Shown: positions 59,078 to 64,000 of the stretch, one piece after another
How the letters are laid out: each line of letters begins with the position of its first letter
Numbering within the stretch: the stretch's first letter is position 1
From: Ga0077536 sp943370145
GTDB taxonomy: Bacteria > Pseudomonadota > Gammaproteobacteria > Ga0077536
Length of the DNA stretch: 64,000 bases
Assembly: GCA_943370145.1 (NCBI GenBank)
Contig: CALRPY020000002.1
Location: 90,110-154,109, forward strand
Direction: 5' to 3'
Translations under genes and position numbers: made by a program
Notes under the pieces: generated by a model
Databases searched by the model: none
The model's input: the letters and a program-made list of their open reading frames with translations, nothing else
What the model was told of the DNA's origin: nothing

Positions 59078-61278
59078 TGGACGCGAGCACGCGCTGCCTG
59101 CAGGTTGCCGTGCTGGCGCCGGTCCGGCAGGTGTTCGACTACCTGCCGCCGCCGGGTGAATCGCCCGCGGACCTCATCGGTCGCCGCGTACGCGTGCCCT
59201 TCGGGCGTGGCGAGCGCGTCGGCATCGTCATCGGCGACTCGCCGCCCAGCCACGACGCCGCGAGCCTCAAGCCGGTGCTCGAACTGCTCGACGACGAAGC
59301 CCTGCTCGATGCCGGCCTCGTCGCGCTCGCGCGCTGGGCGGCCCACTACTACTGCCATCCTGTCGGCGAAGCCCTGAGCGCGCTGCTGTCCGTCGAACTC
59401 CGGCGTGGCGAGCGCCTGCGCGTCACGACCGAACGCGGCTGGTGTCTCACCGCGGCTGGCCAGGACGTGCTGGATGCCGGCCCGCGACTGGGTGCCCGCC
59501 AGCGTGAATTGCTGCTCGCCGCGCGCCAGCGGCCGCTGGCCGCGGCGGACTTGCGTGCCTTTCCCTTCGACGCCGTTCGCGTGCTGGCCGAGCTCCGCCG
59601 CCGCGGGTGGCTGGCCGACACCGATCTCGCGGCGCCGGCGCCGGCCCGGGTCGACGAAACCCGCTTCCTGCCGCTGAACGAAGCGCAGGCCGGGGCGTTG
59701 TCCGTGCTGCTGGCGCACCGCGACGCGTACGCGGCCCTGCTGCTGCAGGGCGTGACCGGCAGCGGCAAGACCGAGGTGTACCTGCACGCCGCACGCTCAA
59801 TGCTCGCGGCCGGTCGCCAGGTGCTGATGCTGATTCCGGAAATCGGGCTGTCGGAACAGCTCGTCCAGCGCTTCCGCGAGCGTTTCGGCAGCGCGGTCGC
59901 CGTGCTGCATTCCGAACTCACGGACCGCGAGCGGGCGCTGGTGTGGGAGCGCGCCCGGCGCGGCGAGGTCGGCATCGTGCTGGGCACGCGGTCTGCGGTG
60001 TGGACCCCGCTGCCGGCGCTCGGCCTCATCGTCGTCGACGAGGAGCACGATGCTTCGTTCAAGCAGCAGGAAGGATTCCGCTACTCCGCACGTGACGTCG
60101 CGGTGGTGCGCGCGCGCAACGCCGGCCTGCCGATCCTGCTCGGTTCGGCGACGCCTTCGCTCGAAACCGAACTCAACGTCCAGCGCGGCAAATACCAGCG
60201 CCTCGTGCTGCCTAGCCGTGCCGGCGGGGCCGTGCCGCCGACCCTGCGCGACGTCGACGTGCGGGGACTGAAGCTTGCCGGTGGCTTGAGCGACGCCCTG
60301 TGCGCGGCGATCGGGGACCGCCTCGCGCGCGGCGAGCAGACGCTGCTGTTCCTGAACCGGCGCGGTTTCGCGCCGCTGCTGATGTGCCACGCCTGCGGCT
60401 GGATTGCCCAGTGCGAGCGCTGCGATGCGCGGCTGGTCCTGCACCACCGGCGCGAGCGCCTGGTCTGCCACCACTGCGGCGCCGAGCAGCGCCTCCAGTC
60501 GACCCGCGCCCCCTGCTGCCCGGCACCGGACCTGTTCACGCTGGGCGTCGGCACCGAGCAGGTCGAGCAGGCCCTGAACGAGCGCTTCCCCGGCAGCCGG
60601 GTGCTGCGCATCGACCGCGACACCATGCGGCGCAAGGGCGAACTGGAAGCGGCCTACGCCGCCGTCCGCGAGCGGCGGGTCGACATCCTGATCGGCACGC
60701 AGATGCTCGCGAAAGGGCACGATTTCCCGGCCGTGACGCTGGTCGGTGTCGTCGATGCGGACAGCCGGCTCTTCGCCGCCGATTTCCGCGCGGGCGAGCG
60801 CTTCGCGCAGACCCTGCTGCAGGTTGCCGGGCGCGCGGGCCGCGCCGACGCGCCCGGGGAAGTGCTGGTCCAGACCCATCACCCCGCGCACCCGCTGCTG
60901 CAACTGGTCCTGCGCCACGACTATGCCGAGTTCGCGCGCGCCGCGCTCGCCGAACGCGCGGAGGCCTTGCTGCCGCCCTACGTGTCGATGGCGGTCGTGC
61001 GCGCCGAAGCCGTCGACGCGCGGGCCCCGCAGCGCTTCCTGCAGGACCTGCGCCAGGCGAGCGCCGCCCGCATCCCGCCCGACGTCGACGTCGCGGGACC
61101 GGTGCCGGCGCCGATGGAGCGCCGCGCCGGCAAGTACCGCGCGATACTGATGCTGAGTTCGGCGCGCCGTGGCGCGCTGGCCGCCGCGCTGGACGCGGTG
61201 GTCGACGCCGCCGCCGGGCTGCCCGTGCGCAATCGCGTCCGCTGGCACATCGACGTCGACCCGCAGGACGCCGGCTGA
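59077..61278 (+). CDS. priA: Primosomal helicase PriA
   Basis: Replication-restart 3'-5' helicase that reloads the replisome at stalled forks. The 733-residue protein has the N-terminal 3'-DNA-binding domain (VAVLAPVRQVFDYL), Walker A LLQGVTGSGKTEVYL near residue 225, the DEEH box LIVVDEEHDASFKQQEGFRYSARD, and the GSATPSLE motif. The zinc-binding insert has CHACGWIAQCERC and CHHCG, but the last knuckle reads APCCPAPDLF instead of the usual CPxCG. The ATG at 59077 was preferred over a TTG at 59074. Confidence 0.96.
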   Translation: MDASTRCLQVAVLAPVRQVFDYLPPPGESPADLIGRRVRVPFGRGERVGIVIGDSPPSHDAASLKPVLELLDDEALLDAGLVALARWAAHYYCHPVGEALSALLSVELRRGERLRVTTERGWCLTAAGQDVLDAGPRLGARQRELLLAARQRPLAAADLRAFPFDAVRVLAELRRRGWLADTDLAAPAPARVDETRFLPLNEAQAGALSVLLAHRDAYAALLLQGVTGSGKTEVYLHAARSMLAAGRQVLMLIPEIGLSEQLVQRFRERFGSAVAVLHSELTDRERALVWERARRGEVGIVLGTRSAVWTPLPALGLIVVDEEHDASFKQQEGFRYSARDVAVVRARNAGLPILLGSATPSLETELNVQRGKYQRLVLPSRAGGAVPPTLRDVDVRGLKLAGGLSDALCAAIGDRLARGEQTLLFLNRRGFAPLLMCHACGWIAQCERCDARLVLHHRRERLVCHHCGAEQRLQSTRAPCCPAPDLFTLGVGTEQVEQALNERFPGSRVLRIDRDTMRRKGELEAAYAAVRERRVDILIGTQMLAKGHDFPAVTLVGVVDADSRLFAADFRAGERFAQTLLQVAGRAGRADAPGEVLVQTHHPAHPLLQLVLRHDYAEFARAALAERAEALLPPYVSMAVVRAEAVDARAPQRFLQDLRQASAARIPPDVDVAGPVPAPMERRAGKYRAILMLSSARRGALAAALDAVVDAAAGLPVRNRVRWHIDVDPQDAG

Positions 61279-61353
61279 TCGCGGCGGCCGGGCGCATTCC
61301 TTCGCTTGCCGGCTGCGCGTATCCTGCCGTGACCGTCCCATCCCGGTGCCCGC

Positions 61354-62022
61354 ATGAAGCCGAATGCGCCTGTCACGCTCGCCCGCCTGTCGCTGCTCCT
61401 GATCCTCGCCGCGCCCGTCTGCGGTGCCGGCGAACCGGCGCCGCCGCCCGAAGTGCGCATCACCGCCGAGCGGCGCCAGGTCGAGGTCAGGCACGGGGGC
61501 AGGCCGGTCGTGATCGAGCGTCGGCAGGATCCGGAGTCGACGATCAACCCGGCCTACGCGAAGACCGCGCGTCCCTGTCCGCCGTTCTGCATCCAGCCCA
61601 TGTCCACCGCCCCCGGCGTCGAGACCATCGGCGAACTGGAGATGCTCGATTACCTCGAGCGCGTGTCCGCCGGTGACGAGACCGTCCTCGTCATCGACTC
61701 CCGCACGCCGGACTGGGTCGAGCAGGGGACCATTCCCGGCTCGGTCAACATCTCGTGGCAGCAGCTGAACCCGGAAGCGGGCGCCGACCCGATGGAAATC
61801 GCCGACATCCTCGAGCGCCGTTTCGGCGCGCTCAACCAGGAAGGCCTGTGGGACTTCAGCGCGGCGAAGACACTGGTGATGTTCTGCAACGGGCCGTGGT
61901 GCGGACAGTCACCGACCAACATCCGCACCCTGGTCAAGTTCGGTTACCCCCCGCACAGGATCAAATGGTATCGGGGTGGCCTGCAGGACTGGGAAAGCCT
62001 TGGCCTGACGGTGGTCCGCTGA
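61354..62022 (+). CDS. Exported rhodanese-domain protein
   Basis: A 222-residue protein with a signal peptide (about 1-25, ending VCGAGE) and a C-terminal rhodanese domain. ETVLVIDSRTPDWVEQGTIPGSVNISW is the typical first half, and the active-site loop is MFCNGPWCGQSPTNI, with the catalytic Cys expected in that loop. A preceding Cys pair in RPCPPFCIQPM could be redox active. It may act as a periplasmic sulfurtransferase or persulfide carrier. It lies between priA and argS as a separate unit. Confidence 0.85.
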   Translation: MKPNAPVTLARLSLLLILAAPVCGAGEPAPPPEVRITAERRQVEVRHGGRPVVIERRQDPESTINPAYAKTARPCPPFCIQPMSTAPGVETIGELEMLDYLERVSAGDETVLVIDSRTPDWVEQGTIPGSVNISWQQLNPEAGADPMEIADILERRFGALNQEGLWDFSAAKTLVMFCNGPWCGQSPTNIRTLVKFGYPPHRIKWYRGGLQDWESLGLTVVR

Positions 62023-62069
62023 TGCGCGACGGTGCGGCCGACCGCGGTGCGGCCCGCGGCACGTGTGTG

Positions 62070-62075
62070 TAGAAT
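62070..62075 (+). promoter_or_regulatory. Possible -10 element for argS
   Basis: TAGAAT lies 30 bp before the argS TTG, following the GT-rich stretch GTGTGTG. No -35 match was found. Confidence 0.35.
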
Positions 62076-62105
62076 GCGCGCCTTCTCGCCCAGCGCATTC
62101 AGCCA

Positions 62106-63836
62106 TTGAAACAGGAAATCCAGACTCTGCTCGCGACGCTCGTCGAGCGGCTCATTGGCGCCGGCGACCTGCCGATCCCCGAGGCGCCGCCCTTCGTCAT
62201 CGAGCCGCCGCGCAACCCGTCGCACGGTGACTTCAGCACCAACCTCGCGATGGTGCTCGCGAAGCCTTGCCGCAAGCCGCCGCTCGAGCTGGCGGCGCGC
62301 CTGGTCGCGGCGCTCGAACTGCCGACGTTCGTCGAGACGGTCGAGGTCGCGCCGCCGGGCTTCATCAATTTCCGCCTCAAGCGCGGCGCGATGCTGGACG
62401 TGGTCGCCGACATCATCGCGCGCGGCGACGCCTATGGCGAATCGCGGCGCGCCGTCGTGGGGCCGGTCCAGATCGAGTTCGTATCCGCGAACCCGACGGG
62501 CCCGCTGCATGTCGGCCATGGCCGCGGCGCGGCCTACGGCAGCGCGCTCGCGCGCCTGCTGCGCGCGACCGGCTGCGAAGTCCACACCGAATACTACGTC
62601 AACGATGCCGGCCGCCAGATGGACATCCTGGCGCTCAGCGTGTGGCTGCGTTACCTGGAAGCGCAGGGGGTGGCCGCCGCGCTGCCCGACAACGCCTACC
62701 GTGGCGACTACATCCGGGACATCGCGCGGGCGCTCGGCGTGCGCGACGGCGCGCGCTACCTCGAGACGCCAGCGCTGCCGACCGAGGCCACGCATGCCGA
62801 GCCCGAAGCCCGGCTCGATGCCGCGATCGCGGAATGCCAGGCGCGCCTCGGCAGCGAGCGCTACCGCGCGCTGCATGCCTTCGCCTGCGACTCGATCCTC
62901 GACGGCATCAAGGACGACCTGAAGGCCTTCGGCGTCGATTTCGACCTGTGGTACTCGGAACGCAGCCTGTGGGAAACGGGCAAGATCGACGCCGCGCTCG
63001 ACCGCCTGCGCGCGCACGGGCACCTGTACGTGAAGGATGGTGCGCAGTGGTTCGCCTCCAGCGCGCTCGGTGACGAAAAGGATCGCGTGGTCATCCGCGA
63101 CAACGGCAACGCAACCTACTTCGCGTCCGACATCGCCTACCACGCCGAGAAGTTCGAGCGCGGTTTCACGCGCGTGCTGGATATCTGGGGTGCGGATCAC
63201 CACGGCTACATTCCGCGCGTGCGCGCCGCGCTGGCGGCGCTCGGCGAGGATCCGGATCGCCTCGAAGTGCTGCTGGTCCAGTTCGCGGCGCTGTATCGCG
63301 GCGGCGAGCGCGTCCAGATGTCGACACGCTCCGGCGAGTTCGTGACGCTGCGCGAGTTGATCGACGAGGTCGGCGCGGACGCCGCGCGGTTCTTCTACAT
63401 CATGCGTCGCTCCGACCAGCACCTCGATTTCGATCTCGACCTCGCGAAATCCCAGAGCCAGGACAACCCGGTCTACTACCTGCAGTACGCACATGCGCGG
63501 ATCTGCAGCATCTTCCGCCAGGCGGGCGAGGTCGATCCCGCTGCCGGCGTCGCCGCGCGCGGACTGCTCGTCGAGCAGAAGGAACAGGCGCTCGCCGCGC
63601 TGCTGCTGCGCATGCCGGACGTCATCGCGAATGCCGCCCGCGACCGCGAACCACACCAGGTCGCCAACTACCTGCGCGAGGTCGCGGTCGAATTCCACGC
63701 CTACTACAACGCCCACAAGATACTGACGCCTGAACCCGATCTGCGCGCCGCTCGGCTTGCGCTGTGCGCGGCGGTGCGTATCGTACTGGCCAACGGATTG
63801 CGACTGCTGGGCGTGTCGGCCCCCGCGGAGATGTAA
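62106..63836 (+). CDS. argS: Arginine--tRNA ligase
   Basis: Charges tRNA(Arg). The 576-residue class I enzyme has the N-terminal additional domain (NPSHGDFSTNLAMVLAK), the signature EFVSANPTGPLHVGHGRGAAYGSALARLL (HIGH), the YVNDAGRQMDILALSV motif, HHGYIPRVRAALAALG, and the C-terminal anticodon-binding region ending VRIVLANGLRLLGVSAPAEM. The start is TTG at 62106. Its stop overlaps the following gene (TAATG). Confidence 0.96.
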   Translation: MKQEIQTLLATLVERLIGAGDLPIPEAPPFVIEPPRNPSHGDFSTNLAMVLAKPCRKPPLELAARLVAALELPTFVETVEVAPPGFINFRLKRGAMLDVVADIIARGDAYGESRRAVVGPVQIEFVSANPTGPLHVGHGRGAAYGSALARLLRATGCEVHTEYYVNDAGRQMDILALSVWLRYLEAQGVAAALPDNAYRGDYIRDIARALGVRDGARYLETPALPTEATHAEPEARLDAAIAECQARLGSERYRALHAFACDSILDGIKDDLKAFGVDFDLWYSERSLWETGKIDAALDRLRAHGHLYVKDGAQWFASSALGDEKDRVVIRDNGNATYFASDIAYHAEKFERGFTRVLDIWGADHHGYIPRVRAALAALGEDPDRLEVLLVQFAALYRGGERVQMSTRSGEFVTLRELIDEVGADAARFFYIMRRSDQHLDFDLDLAKSQSQDNPVYYLQYAHARICSIFRQAGEVDPAAGVAARGLLVEQKEQALAALLLRMPDVIANAARDREPHQVANYLREVAVEFHAYYNAHKILTPEPDLRAARLALCAAVRIVLANGLRLLGVSAPAEM

Positions 63837-64000
63837 TGGCGCGCGACTTCAAGGCCAAGCCGAAAGACCGGAAAACCAACGGATTCGGCAGTTCGCTCTC
63901 CTTCGTCACCGGCCTGCTGATTGGCTTGACCGCCGCCGTCGTCGTCTACTTCAGCGGGCTCGGCCATCAGCCGGCGACGCCGGAAGCGCCCGGTGCGCCC
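63836..64000 (+). CDS. N-terminal part of a membrane protein, probably FtsN/SPOR type
   Basis: The window ends after 55 codons. The visible part has a short basic cytoplasmic segment (MARDFKAKPKDRKTNG), one membrane segment (LSFVTGLLIGLTAAVVVYFSGL) and the start of a Pro/Ala-rich stretch. This bitopic layout directly after argS matches the SPOR-domain cell-division proteins found there in many gammaproteobacteria. The SPOR domain itself would be outside the window, so the assignment depends on context. The ATG overlaps the argS stop by 1 nt. Confidence 0.6.
   Translation, partial: MARDFKAKPKDRKTNGFGSSLSFVTGLLIGLTAAVVVYFSGLGHQPATPEAPGAP

Noticed and set aside
60511..60520. A frameshift in priA at the CC motif
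   Set aside because: Flanking sequence stays in the same frame and matches PriA on both sides.

Overview
The window is GC-rich chromosomal DNA of a gammaproteobacterium. The evidence is gene order: pepA-holC-valS facing an lptG gene; pcnB-folK; miaB-phoH-ybeY-corC-lnt; a type IV pilus operon pilMNOPQ followed by aroK-aroB, a DamX-like gene and gltB-gltD-hemE; a PBP1A gene divergent from pilM; and priA followed by argS and a membrane protein. From memory the 39-64 kb part resembles the Pseudomonas aeruginosa arrangement, but the inserted genes and absent partners suggest a more distant order. No rRNA, insertion sequence, prophage or CRISPR array was seen. One tRNA (Glu, CTC) is present.

Layout. 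1-4.3 kb: valS (partial, with an unusual N-terminal extension), holC and pepA on the minus strand, divergent from lptG. 4.4-6.9 kb: an RDD membrane protein, a secreted alpha/beta hydrolase and a ferritin-like DUF455 protein. 7.0-12.1 kb: a partner-switching signalling cluster (OmpA-like lipoprotein, FecR-domain protein, RsbW-like kinase, CHASE2-SpoIIE phosphatase, metallo-beta-lactamase-fold protein, STAS protein). 12.2-13.9 kb: a stand-alone aldehyde:ferredoxin oxidoreductase with a dyad symmetry element upstream. 14.3-24.3 kb: tRNA-Glu, then ten core genes from pcnB to lnt, many overlapping.

24.3-38.6 kb is the accessory part. It holds a TonB-dependent receptor divergent from a BlaI-type repressor and an M56 metallopeptidase; a seven-gene, almost gapless minus-strand operon (parvulin-like membrane protein, three HupE/UreJ-like membrane proteins, a membrane protein fused to a spermidine-synthase-like domain, two related 2OG-Fe(II) oxygenases); a VPLPA-CTERM exported protein with a DUF3604 PHP-type exported enzyme; and a ZrgA/DUF2796-like periplasmic protein. 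The receptor, HupE-like and ZrgA-like families suggest metal uptake or a metal-dependent small-molecule pathway. This is the best candidate here for an undescribed system, but its substrate cannot be read from the sequence.

38.7-64 kb returns to core functions: heme synthesis (hemE), nitrogen assimilation (gltBD, with a good sigma70-type promoter), a DamX-like SPOR protein with an internal repeat, dgt, aroB, aroK, the pilus operon with its own promoter and a UUCG-loop terminator, PBP1A, an unnamed conserved protein, priA, a rhodanese, argS and the start of a membrane protein probably of the FtsN/SPOR type. Short 1-8 nt overlaps and GTG/TTG starts are frequent.
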